Source: Lotus japonicus
Lineage: Eukaryota > Streptophyta > Magnoliopsida > Fabales > Fabaceae
Length of the DNA: 64,000 bases
Direction of reading: 5' to 3'
Assembly (NCBI RefSeq): GCF_012489685.1
Contig: NC_080044.1
Coordinates: forward strand, 77,362,732-77,426,731
A model generated the notes under the pieces. That model searched no databases. It saw only the letters and a list, made by a program, of their open reading frames with translations, and had not been told where the DNA came from. Position 1 is the first letter of the stretch. The number at the start of each line of letters is the position of its first letter. The translations under genes and the position numbers were made by a program. Shown piece by piece: positions 1-11,321 of the stretch.

Positions 1-813
1 CCCTTCACTGGCAGTGAGTAATGGGCCTTTTTTATTAGTTCTTCTGAATAACTGTGAAATATGCTTGCCTTCATCTTACAGGAAAGACAAACAGCAAGAC
101 AAGGCAGCGATGCACCATGTGCTTTCCGAATATCATCTGAAGGGCTGCCCCTTATTCTCCCATACATCACCAAACAAATTCTACAGGCATCACCTGCAGA
201 TTTCAAGCGTATTCTGCAGGACAAAGATGTAAAATTTGATGATTTTGCTGATGCTGAATTTGGCAAAAATGTGGCAAACCTATTGCCAGGCTGTTGTGTG
301 TTAACTCTGGCTAAAGGTATGTTGTCAGTATCACTATGTTATACAAATGGTCGATACTCTACCCATTACAAAATACCATTACATGCATGTTTGGATTGGA
401 TACACGGTGGTTTTCACTGTGAATCCTGAATCATGGTAGACAGAAACAACTTTCCTTAGCTTTTGTGGCAATCCACTGTGATTTTGGCTTCACCATAACA
501 TGCGCTACATTGACATCGGCATATCTGTTTATGGGGCCTTTGCTTTACTGCAGGGAACGAAGTTGCTACAGAGTCCCTCAAAGTGGATGAGTCAACAATA
601 GCCATTGGATGCTGGAGGGGTAAGACGAGATTGACTGTGATGGTTACTGCCATGGATTGTCAAGAACTGCTTGAAAGGCTTTTAATACGTCTAGACACAG
701 AAAATGGCTCCAACGGGCATGTAGACAAATCCTCTATTAATGCGAGTGAAGTACAGCCTTTACCGGAGTTGAACGGTGGAAATGAGGATGATGTAAAAGC
801 TACTGTAAGCTAA
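1..813 (+). CDS. tRNA/rRNA cytosine-5 methyltransferase, NSUN2/TRM4 type, C-terminal part
   Basis: Only the 3' end of the gene lies in the window. I read a possible exon tail at 1-13, an exon at 82-316 and the last exon at 554-813, all in frame across GT..AG introns; the stop is at 811-813. The roughly 165 visible residues include RISSEGLPLILPYITKQIL and, later, TIAIGCWRGKTRLTVMV. These resemble the C-terminal domain of plant TRM4/NSUN2 enzymes, which use S-adenosylmethionine to make m5C in tRNA and other RNAs, mainly in the nucleus. The catalytic Rossmann domain and its two cysteines are upstream of the window, so catalysis cannot be judged. The last 30 or so residues are acidic, Asn-rich and probably disordered. 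Family recognition is from memory of the C-terminal pattern. Confidence 0.72.
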
Positions 814-1551
814 AAAAGTGACTATTTAGCTGATATTTAATACTCATTTGTAACACATTTTTATGATGATGCATACAAAAAATGGTGATTTTTTCCCCTT
901 CACCCATGTAACGATAGTGATGAAATTACTTGTTCTCGTCATTACTTTCTAAGATACAGACGTTTGTTACTGTTTGTATTAGTAATATTCTATGACTTTG
1001 AAAGTTTGCATGAATGGTTTGTATCATTTTTTATTTTTGGAAAGTCGTTCAAAGGGTATCCGAACGCAGAAGTTTACTTCCGGGCATAAAGTCGACAATT
1101 ATATCTCCGTAGTATCCTTGGTAAAGGATTAATATACATGTTAATCTGATTGATGATCTGATGCTTACTAATTGTTGAGTTAAATCTTGTTTCGGATGAG
1201 CCTCTATCATGAAGTTTTAAGCCTAATAATATTGGTTCTGATTTGGAAAAAAACTTGTCCCTCAAACTCAATTTCAGGGGAATATCAGACAAATAGCCAT
1301 ACCGGAAGATGAGCACGAATCATGAAATTTTCACATACAACAAAGTTTCAAGTTAAACCAATCCACGAACGAAACTTATGTATATACTATATATACCAAG
1401 CAACTATATCCACCTCCGTTTTTGGTTCTTAACTCAGCAATCCAAACAAATTAAAATTAAATGTTAAATGAAATGCGTCAAGCCTTTAAAAATTGGTAAT
1501 AGGAATATCGAACCATCAAATAGACTACATTGAAACAAAATACAAATGAAG
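814..1551. other. convergent intergenic region
   Basis: The 3' ends of the methyltransferase gene (+) and the RABA4 gene (-) face each other here. The stretch is AT-rich and must contain both 3' untranslated regions. I see no further coding region. Confidence 0.6.
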
Positions 1552-3850
1552 TCAAGATGCCTGACAGCACATATTCCTCTTAGCAGGGATTTCCTGTGCA
1601 GGACCAGGGATGATAATTTTCTGACCAGACAAAGAAGCTGAGTTCCCATTTCCCTGAGATTCATCAGCAGCTAAGCTCTTCTTGTTGACAATGTTGTAGA
1701 TTTCTGTCAAGACGGTTGTGAAGGCTGATTCAACATTAGTTGCTTCCAGTGCTGAGGTCTCCAGGAAAAACAAGCCTTCTTTCTCAGCAAATTCTTTTGC
1801 GTCCTCGGTCGGTACATCACGCTGGTTCACAAGATCACATTTGTTTCCTATGAGGATGATGACTATGTTCTTGTCAGCATGGTTACGCAGTTCTTCTAGC
1901 CAACGGGGTATATGATCAAAGGTCTGGCGTTTAGTAATGTCATAAACCAACATTGCTCCAACAGCACCCCTGTAATATGCACTTGTAACTGCTCTGTATC
2001 TGGAACATAAACCATTCAAATATCAGGGCAACTAAATTTTGACTTAATATTCTGCATGCACTCACACGTCAAACAAGCGCAGCCGCACACGCAGGAAAAA
2101 ATGGTTCCTATCCTAAACATGGTTGATTACAAATAACTGGAAAAAGGGAAACATGTACAAAATAATTATGTTACCATGCACAAATTACCAATCAGAATAA
2201 ATTTAACTTCCTTTCTACCAAATAAAAAATCATGTCAAATGACATAGTACTAAACCAAATTGTGCCTCATGTAAATGTACTTGATAAAAAAATTAAGAGT
2301 TATGAAACACTTATTATGAACCAATCTCCTAAAAGGATTGAGCTGATACAGAGTGAAAACTAATATTTTGCAAACTCACGGCCCCCTTCAAGTGTGAATA
2401 ACTAGCGTAGATTGTCCATGGAGTCATTTCCATTAATAATGATCTATCACATAAAGACATCCGTATTTGTGTGTGCTAAATCTCAAGGAGCCTGAATTTT
2501 AAGCTAAGGTTTCTATATACTTAACATTGGGAAATCACCTATATGATGGAAAGGAAATTGATACATATTGCGAAAGAAACACAAAGGAAGTTGATAGATT
2601 ACTATGAAAAGAAACACGAGACCTATATCATACAAATTGACTCCTATGTTTCCTGTCAAAGAGAACGGCTATATTTGACACGTAATAGTTTCTTGCGTTT
2701 CGTTTATATTTTATTCGTAATATATAACAGGAGCTGCAATGCCAGAAATTTCGGATAACATACCACTACCGTAACCTAAAATAATAAACATAAATCTCCC
2801 ACTTCTAAGCCACAAATAACATCAATGCATACACAAGACAATGAATGAATTAAAGTCCTATTAAAATACTACATGCATTAAAAATAGCACAAAGATTGCT
2901 TACATGTTAGAGTAACATGTTTTCACCTGCATCAATTGAAGTGCTACTACTAATAAACAATCCAAGTATATCCAACCATACCATCATAGAAAACATGTGC
3001 TTATGACAAGAAACACAAAATCCTTCATGACTTGAAGCAAATCAATTACGATAATGGATTCGGATCCTCTAAAGTTCAAAATACAAGCATGACCAAAAGA
3101 ATTCAATAATAAAAAATGTGATAAAGTACATGAACATACATAATAATAAAAAAATCAATAATTAAGCCTGTGCTTATTACAACAAACACAAAATCCTTCA
3201 TGACTTGAAGCAAATCAATTACAATAATGGATTTGGATCCTCAAAGTTCAAAAACACAAGCATGACAAATAAAATCAATAATTAAATTTGTGATAAAATA
3301 CATGAACATGAACAATAAAAGTCGTTAAACATAAACTCATACAACAAAATAAACAGTTGCTAGATTCTCGATGAACAGTTACAATTCTACACTTGTCTAT
3401 ACACATTTTTTTGACCACAAAGCATGATCGTTAGAGTAAGTAAACAACAGATCAAGTCAGTAACCTCAATTATCATATAAACTCACTGAAACCACGCGAT
3501 CCTTCATCATAATAACCAGATCAAACACGAAACGATGCTATAAACTGAAAAATTAAAATCGAAGATCGATGCAGGAAGCAAAGCTAGCTAGCTAAGTAGA
3601 AATAAAAGCGAAGCTACCTTTCTTGACCAGCAGTGTCCCAGATCTGAGCCTTGACGGTCTTGTGATCGATGACGAGAGTCCGAGTTTGGAATTCAACACC
3701 AATCGTGGACTTGGAGTCCAAGCTGAACTCGTTCCTGGCGAATCTGGCTAGAATCTGTGACTTCCCGACCGCCGAGTCGCCAATCAGCACCACCTTGAAG
3801 ACGTAGTCTATCTTGGCGTTCGCATCGCCGTAGCCTCCTCCACTCGCCAT
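1552..3850 (-). CDS. RABA4: Rab GTPase, RABA4 (Rab11-like) class
   Basis: Two coding exons on the minus strand, 3618-3850 and 1552-1999, join inside an Arg codon to give 226 residues, the usual Rab length. Visible motifs are the P-loop GDSAVGKS near residue 24, the switch I threonine in STIGVEF, the switch II motif [15 protein letters not shown] for guanine specificity and ETSA. The C-terminus MCCQAS carries the CC pair expected to be geranylgeranylated. The N-terminus [19 protein letters not shown] and the body match plant RABA4 proteins, which act in trans-Golgi to plasma membrane traffic and tip growth. The start was chosen because the protein begins at the conserved MASGGGYG; a longer in-frame extension upstream is low-complexity. 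The single 1.6-kb intron after the DTAGQER motif is typical of the RABA group. Nothing looks damaged. Confidence 0.93.
2999..3305. repeat. direct repeat inside the RABA4 intron
   Basis: A block of about 130 bp starting near 2999 recurs near 3171. Both copies contain AAATCCTTCATGACTTGAAG followed by CAAATCAATTAC and, further on, GGATCCT. They differ by scattered substitutions and short indels, so this is an old local duplication. Confidence 0.75.
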
Positions 3851-3944
3851 TTTCGATCTTCCTTCCACTTTTTGCTTTTGCTTTTTCTTTTCTCTCTCAC
3901 AAACAATCACTGTCTTTTTTTTCTTTCTCCTCTATTATCGCACT

Positions 3945-3956
3945 TAATATATATAG
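3945..3956 (-). promoter_or_regulatory. candidate TATA box of RABA4
   Basis: On the minus strand the sequence reads CTATATATATTA about 100 bp upstream of the ATG at 3850, a plausible core-promoter position. It is followed by the pyrimidine-rich leader typical of plant genes. Position and sequence only. Confidence 0.45.
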
Positions 3957-5119
3957 TGTATCTCTCTCTGTTTCGTTGTTTGTTTGTGTCTATTGCTTCA
4001 AGGTTAAAACTAATTAAATGAAATGGATTATCATGAAATGTTAACCATTAATAACACAAGCTCAACAGTTAACACATAATGTGGATAATAACTAGTTTAA
4101 AGTAGTTGTTTGAAATTTTAAATCCGGGAGCCCTCCATGTAATAAAAAAAAAATTCGAGAGTTCAATCCTTATTACTAACATTTTTTACGAGACTTTTGG
4201 CCTTCACTATATTTGATGCATGTTATCGAGGGCATTTTGACGCTTAATTTAATGTTAAGTATAACAGTTTAACGAAATAAATCTTAGTTTCGTTGTTCGA
4301 AGAATATTGGGTCTAGCTAGTGGTAATTTAGTATTGGAATAATGACTGGCACTTCGAAGGGCCTCACGCGGCATGAGGGACTTCCACCAATCCTAGCTAG
4401 ACTAGAGCTAACGGGTTCTGAATGATTTACCTCCCAACATAGTCAGTTATAAAAAAAAATTACTCATTTATCATTTTCACTTTAAATTCTCATGTTAATA
4501 TTTTTTTTATATTCACGACTTAAAACGTTCAACTATCCTCTTTCAAAGGCTAATGTTTTTATAGATATGTAAAGAGATGAAAATATATATATATCCAACC
4601 ATATCATTTTAATAAATTCAAATAATAAAATATAATTTTGTTTCCACATGATCTACTAATTACATCAATAATCAATCTGACCATATCAGAAATAATAATA
4701 TTAAATTGTACAGGTAGTGTTATTATCACTGCAGTGGACAATAATGACACATGTAGGAGCCTGTCTGGAATATACAGGTGTGTTTACCCCGCCAATAAGA
4801 AGAGGTGGCTGGGTAGCATGAAGGGGTGCACAGTTTTGGGTGAAAAGTGGCGCAACACTATTGGGCTAGCTGTTTTCACCTTGCGGTGGGAGAGGGAGAG
4901 GATCATGTTCTACTTCTATCTGTTTAAATTAATGCTGAACGATAAATAAATGAACACAGGTTTTACGGCATTTATTTGCTTTCCAGTTAATGCAGCAGCG
5001 AACAAAACAGCGTCCTGATCTTCTGTTGTTGCTTATGTCTCGGGTGAGTTGTCTCATTGACTCATTCTTCATACCAATCCTGTTTTGATTTTTTAATTTA
5101 TTTCGCTCCTTAATTTTAA
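3957..5119. other. intergenic, no gene recognised
   Basis: AT-rich DNA upstream of RABA4. The open frame at 4638-4949 has no recognisable domain, no splice partner and unremarkable codon use, so I do not call it a gene. Confidence 0.5.
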
Positions 5120-5570
5120 CACTATGTTTGTTTGAGGTGAGATGCAAGAGAGAGATACAAGAGAGAAAGAGAAGAGAGATTAATAAAGCACCTTTGTTTG
5201 GTTTCTGAGTACTGTAGATGAGAGAGAGATTGAGAGTTAGATTTTCTCACTTTTTCCTTTCTTCGCAAAACGCGAAGAGATTCCTTTTTTTTTTCTTTTT
5301 TACCATTCTTGCCGTTAGTGGCGGTTACACGGTTTGTAACCGCCACTATTTGCATTCTCTCACATGTTTTGCATTTAAATTATTTTTTAATTAAATATTT
5401 ATTTTTCTCTTTCTTCCACATCATTATTTCTAATCTCTCTCTCTCTTCTTTATCTCTACCATACCAAACAACCTCTAAATCTACTTTATTTCTCACTTAT
5501 TTCTCTCTACTCAACTTCTCTCTTCTCTACTCTCTCTTCTCTATCTCTCTCTATCCTACCAAACAAAGTG
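5120..5570. mobile_element. foldback MITE with 3-bp target duplication
   Basis: The ends are inverted: CACTATGTTTG at 5120 and CAAACAAAGTG ending at 5570. TAA lies on both outer sides (5117-5119 and 5571-5573). The left arm is rich in GAGAGA and the right arm in TCTCTC, so the element can fold on itself. A perfect 14-bp hairpin with a short loop lies near the middle (5316-5329 with 5335-5348). The 3-bp target duplication fits CACTA-like or PIF/Harbinger-like MITEs; CACT at the tips slightly favours the former. No transposase is encoded. Confidence 0.7.
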
Positions 5571-5658
5571 TAAAATCGTTTTATTAGTCACATTATCCGT
5601 CAAGGTAAGTTTAGCTTTTAATGGACACATATTTAATAGCTGAAATTCATTTTGTCTA

Positions 5659-6140
5659 GGCTTAATTGCAGTTTTGCTCCCTTATCTTTCACTTATGTGT
5701 GATTTTGCTCCCTCATATTTAAAATGAGCGATTTTGATCCCTAAAATTCTAATTTGTGAAAATTGGCTCCCTTTGTCAATTTGCCGTCTAATTTCAGGCG
5801 GAATTTGCTTGTTCCACGATCAAGGATGACGTAACTTACCTCCCAAAATGACACATAAGTAAATAAAAAAAATAAAAATGACACAAATAAATTAAAAAAA
5901 CTAAATTCACTCATATTTAATTAGGGATTAATATTTCAGTTTTATTTAATTATTTTTTTACTTATTTAATTATTTTTTTTATTTATTTAGTGAAATGACA
6001 TTCAAATGCTCAATTTTAACTAATGGAAGGAGTTAATTTTCACAAATTGAAAGACGAGGGAGTAAATGTGCTCGTTTTAAACATGAAGGAGTCAAATCAC
6101 ACATAAGTGAAAGATAAAGGAGCAAAACTGCAATTAAGCC
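5659..6140. mobile_element. small non-autonomous MULE-like element
   Basis: Long inverted ends of more than 100 bp: GGCTTAATTGCAGTTTTGCT on the left is mirrored by AGCAAAACTGCAATTAAGCC on the right, and similarity continues inward with gaps. The flanks hold a 9-bp near-duplication, TTTTGTCTA (5650-5658) and TTTAGTCTA (6141-6149), with one mismatch. Long terminal inverted repeats with a 9-bp target duplication are typical of Mutator-like elements. The GGCTTAA tip is shared with the larger element at 50882-52487. Confidence 0.7.
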
Positions 6141-6390
6141 TTTAGTCTAATGGTTACAGTTAAATCTAAGCTAGAGGGGAGAAATCAACTATGTGTGCAG
6201 CGGTTTTATGGGTTTTTGAAGATGGAGGAACGAGATTATTTTTAGGGGACAAGCAGTGGACGGTGGCGTATATTTGTGAGTGGATTCAACAGAAATATTG
6301 TAACTATTCTTATTGCTTTAGTGCTCAAGAGGGCCACGGGTTTGCTTTGAGGGATCGTGTCTACTAGTTGTATTTAAAAAAAAAAATTGT

Positions 6391-6661
6391 GTCGTTGATG
6401 GTGTATATAGTAGTAGCCTTCGTTGCATGAGGTCTTATTCATGATTTGTTGGGTGTCTGGCTCAGTGGATTTTATGTAGGTATCCTTGGAGGAGATCCCC
6501 TTTTGGTTGAGATTCAGGCCCTGAAAATTGGACTCTTGATTGCGTGAGGGAAGAACTTTATGCATGTTATCTATGAGTCGTATTTCTTTGAGCTAGTGAA
6601 TGCGCCGAAGAAGAACCGTATGACTTTCATGGTTATCGAAGTGCATCAACACATCTATTAA
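6391..6661 (+). pseudogene. LINE RNase H domain remnant
   Basis: The plus strand reads GLIHDLLGVWLSGFYVG from 6431, then GGDPLLVEIQALKIGLLIA, an in-frame TGA at 6545, then KNFMHVIYES. This is the pattern of the RNase H-like domain at the end of plant non-LTR retrotransposon polyproteins. A preceding piece starting VDG is one frame off. The stop and frameshift show it is dead. Confidence 0.55.
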
Positions 6662-7566
6662 CTTCTATATAGATACAATGGAACGAAACTCTCAAATTTT
6701 GAGATGCCAAATTAGAAATATCATTTATCAGATCTGCACAATAATAATATATAGGTGATCTAACCGTAATTAAATCCATAACAACTTTTGAATCCATCTC
6801 AACCTTTCAACTCATAGGTCTTTTTCATGTACCAATCTCATGCATTTTAAAACTACCCACAGCTCAACTCTAAAAGAGTTACACAATCAAAGGTTAACCG
6901 CAAAGCCCCTAATCACCCAACCACAACAATCCCGTACCAAATCCCAAATGCCACCTTATAGCCCTGCGTAAAAGTTGAGGTATAAGTAATAAGCTTTCAT
7001 ATACACTCCATCACCAAACATCGTCCACGGAATCAACAGCTCCCTTTTTATGAAGATTATCAATCTCATTAGGCGATGAAAATTTTATTGAGATTTTGAA
7101 ACATACTCTTTCTTAACTCGCTCAACAAATTTTATAAACATAATGATATCAGATGCTCTAGATATCCTCCGTATTTATATGATGTTAAAGGTTTTAATTG
7201 TCTTGCTTCCTCGCCGACCTATTCACATACTTTTTTTTTTAGTAGATGTAATTTTCCTCAATTCCCAAAAAAAATCATTTGAATTTTATTTTCATTGACC
7301 ATACGTTAATTTAACCAATTAACATGGTGCTACACAATTTTTTCAAGTGGGTCAACATACAAATATCATTTCAAAAAGAACATACAAATATAAAATGTGT
7401 CATTGAGCACAAAGAGATTTGGGCCATTCGATCCACCAAATAGTTGCAGTTTCGTAACCCACATAAATTAGAAGAAGGAGGTAACCTAATCTGCATTACA
7501 ATTCACAATTCGCACTTGTAATTTACAGAGAGGAGGAAAGGTCTTGTTGAGCAGAATCAGAAGAAT
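6662..7566. other. intergenic region upstream of PABN
   Basis: AT-rich sequence without recognisable coding content. The PABN promoter and leader must lie in the right part; no clear TATA box stands out. Confidence 0.5.
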
Positions 7567-10508
7567 ATGGACGAGGAAGAGCACGAGGTGTACGGAGGAG
7601 AAATCCCCGACGTCGGAGAAATGGAAGCAGACGTCGACATGTCCGCCGCCGACGATGACGCCGCCGCCGTCAAGGAGCTCGACGAAATGAAGCGCCGCTT
7701 GAAGGAAATGGAAGAAGAAGCCGCCGCTCTTCGTGAGATGCAAGCTAAAGTCGAGAAGGAGATTGGCACCGTTCAAGGTTTGCATAATCCTCTAATCATC
7801 AATTCAATTATCATCCATGTTCAAATGTTTATGAGTTTGCTGGAATTCTACGTTGTTATTGTCTTTGACTTTCTCAACGTTTTGGCCACACTTGAGAGCA
7901 CGCTTATCATCATCACGAGCTACCTTGTTTTTTTCTGCAAAGTCTTTTACGTTTCTGTTGTTTCATATAAGCTTAGCTAAAAGTCAAATTCTCAATTAAG
8001 CTCAACTTTAATGGTTATTGGAAAAATCTAAATCAATGAGAGCTTAGGTAACAACTAACAACCTTGCCTCGAATTGCTTGTTGGCGTTTTCATCGAAATC
8101 AACAAATCAAAGTTTTCTGAGACCCTTGGGCATGTATGATGTTTCTAGGACCAAGCCAGGTTATTTGAGCCGGAGACACCCACATCTAGGTGGGGCTAGC
8201 TCTCGGAGTGTGGATTTTTTTCATCCATGAGACTCAAACCCGGCATCATCGTAATCACCATTATTATTGATAATAACTTGTTCATTGAATATCTTTTGCA
8301 GATCCGGCTGCTGCAGCTGCTTCACAAGCAAACAAGGAGGAGACAGATGGTCGGTCCGTTTTTGTTGGCAATGTATGAAAGCCTATTTCTCCCCCTCTCT
8401 ATCTCCTTTATGTGGATGTGCCATTGTAATTGGTGTTATTTAGAGTTGAACTAGAAGGGGAACAGAATGAATGTGTTCTGTGCTTATGAAATTTAAAAAG
8501 ATATCACAGAAAGGAATAAAAAGTGAAAAAAGATTGAGGAGAAAAACTCGTATGTTTCTGAAAAGAAAAGAAAAAAGAAATGGAAAAAAAAGTCAAAAAC
8601 ATTTACAGAAGGAAAAAATAGAATGAAGTTGAGAGAAAATTGAAAAATATGAAAAAAAGAAAAGGGAAAAATAAGAACATGTTGGGGGAATATGTGTATG
8701 GCATCTCATGGGAGTGGCAGGAAGTGGTACACCTGGAGTTAGAATGTGTTAAAGATGCTTCAACTTCACCACCGGAGGAGACAGCTTGTGGTTCTTTTGG
8801 AATAACATTCTGTAAGTGTTGGGCATGCAATCTTAGTCATATAGCCCTTTTGTTGATTGCAATGAGGTCTGAGGTGCGTCTGATGTGTGTCATTTGACCA
8901 ACATGCCAAAGGGTATGCAGGTGCTGCTTCCCTATGGTCTTAATTGTTGATCTCATAACTGTTCTCTTCTCTATGAATTAAACTACCCAATATCTTTTGG
9001 TTCAGGGTTTTGATTTCTTATTCCAAGTCATTTCACTGAACATGAAGTTGCAAGTGAATGATTATATACATTCTTTTTTTCTTTTCCCCCCTCTGCTATC
9101 ACTTCTTACAAAATTCTGATACTGCAAGTTTTACTAAAACAGTTTGAATTTGGACACATTTATTCATGTTCCACTTATTCATTATCTGTTGGTGATGCAT
9201 TAGATTAATAAATTTCATAGGATATAGGTATTGCAATCTTGCTCATTCTTGGGGAAACTTGTAGACCGGATAAGGTTGGCCATGTTTTAAATTGCTTTCA
9301 GGAGGAAACCAATTTGTAGAATGTGTGAGAATGTTTCTGTAGTTTGAGCAAAAGCCTGTAATATGACTATAATCTATTATCATTAAGTCTTTGCTAAGTT
9401 AACTTTTCAAGGAGTGTGTAGCTTAGTTTGGTTTTGTGTTTGGGATGTCATATGATGATTGCCTTTTGTGGTTTACGAAGTCAGAATTCCTCTGACGTGC
9501 AAGGAGTTTGAAAAATGCAGATTCATGTTGTGATTTAGAGAGGAGAATGGTTATGTTGTGAATTGTGGTACATTCAGAGGTCTATCTCTTTTTGGCTCCT
9601 TTCTTTAGGGATAAAAGTATAATTTGATTTTAAAATTGAGGGATACACCCTGGAGTTTTATGAGAGTTGAGTAATTTATGCAATTCCCCGTGAAATATAT
9701 CGTAAATATGTTAGTAATAAGCTTCTATATTTGGGGTAAGATGGTAGCATAATATAAACCGGGACAAGAGTCCTGAATATATTTATGTGATCTATAAGGT
9801 GTAATTATGAATTCTAGTTTTTTTTCATTATAACTGGATTAAATGTGAGCACCCCTGAATTAACTTCATATGTTGCTCACTATTGGTGTCAAAATCCTTT
9901 GAAATTGATTTGTCTTTTACAGGTTGATTATGCATGCACACCTGAAGAAGTGCAGCAACACTTTCAATCATGTGGTACAGTTAACAGGGTCACTATCCTG
10001 ACAGACAAGTTTGGCCAGCCTAAAGGTTTTGCTTATGTGGAATTTGTGGAAGCTGAAGCTGTTCAAGAGGCTCTCCGGTTGAATGAATCTGAACTGCATG
10101 GCCGTCAACTGAAGGTATGTTATTTCAATTGCTACTGTTCGCGTAATTCATACAACCCTTGGGTTCAAAAGAGCCATGAAATCATTATACTAAAATAGTA
10201 GTTTTTAATGATATTGATTAATTTATGATTCCAGGTTCTGCCTAAGAGGACCAATGTTCCTGGAATGAAGCAATATCGTCCTAGGCGCTATGATCCTTAC
10301 ATGGCATATGGTTTCAGGAGGCCATATGCTCCTTCTCCATACTTCTACTCCCCTTATGGGTATGCTGCATGCCGCTTTTGTTTAATTCACGTATGTTATG
10401 CCTAGCTGTTTTATTGATGTTTTGTGGTTTCTTTTCGTTTTCTGTTGAACTAATTGCAGGAAGGTTCCTAGGTTTAGAAGGCCAGCGCGTTACATGCCTT
10501 ACTACTAG
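7567..10508 (+). CDS. PABN: nuclear poly(A)-binding protein PABN (PABPN1-like)
   Basis: Five exons, 7567-7777, 8302-8372, 9923-10114, 10235-10359 and 10460-10508, join in frame to 215 residues. The order is an acidic N-terminus, a coiled coil (about residues 35-70, [20 protein letters not shown]), one RRM with RNP2 RSVFVGN and RNP1 KGFAYVEF, and an Arg/Tyr/Pro-rich tail ending [10 protein letters not shown]. This is the architecture of PABPN1, which binds growing poly(A) tails in the nucleus and controls their length with poly(A) polymerase. The RRM is split between exons 2 and 3, the RNP2 strand lying at the end of exon 2. The start is the first ATG of the acidic domain. Intact and ordinary; it matches the Arabidopsis PABN group in size. 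Confidence 0.93.
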
Positions 10509-11321
10509 AAGTTCTTATGGAATGGTGTTGAAGATTTGGTGATGGGTGCATCCTGGAGTAAATAACTTATTCTGGCGAGCTTTTAGTGATGCTAATCTTC
10601 ATCTCAATTATGTACTCTGTGACTAAGAATATATTTTTTTGTCCATTTTTCTTACTTAGATCTTGGGAGATAGTCATTATGTGACTGTATTGTTGCAAGG
10701 TCAGTCTTTATACTTTACATTACAGTGACAAAAGAATATAAACTGCATTAAACTTGTCTGGTCTCTTTCCCTGTTTAGAGCCACCAACACATGATGATTA
10801 ATGTCTGGTGTTTAGATACATAATCGCCTTAGAAATGCTTATGCCTTAGCTTTCTCCCTTAAGATAGGGACTAGGCTAGGAGGAGTCTCCCTTAGAAATG
10901 CTTATACTTTAGCTTTCTCCCTCCCTTTCTTCCTCTGCTTAATGCTTATTAACCAACTCTTGGATCTTAAAGTTCAAGTCCCCTATGGGAGATAATTACA
11001 ACATGATAATGTTTGCGATGACCTGAGAGTTCATTTCTATGACCTTTGGCAAGTATTAGGATCAAGCCAACCGAAGGATGATAAAACTTAAATATAATAT
11101 TGGGATAAAACCCTCTTATATAAAAGCACATGAGGGTTTAATACAGACACACACTTTCGTTTTGGGAGAGGGGAGGGGGGAGGTTGTTACAGTGGTTTGT
11201 CAGAAACAATGATGGGGAGAAAGGGTGGTGGGTGGGAGGAGGAGGAAGAAGGGAGGAAAGGGAAATAACCCTCCTCTTATTTTGTTTAGGAGAGTGTTTA
11301 AAACATTTATTTTTAGGGTTA
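10509..11321. other. PABN 3' region and intergenic DNA
   Basis: Contains the PABN 3' untranslated region and AT-rich DNA. Near 10830-10925 a short direct repeat is visible (CTTAGAAATGCTTAT then CTTTAGCTTTCTCCCT, partly repeated). No gene recognised. Confidence 0.5.

Noticed and set aside
4638..4949. 103-codon open frame
   Set aside because: No domain, no splice context, no similarity I recognise; consistent with chance in AT-rich DNA.
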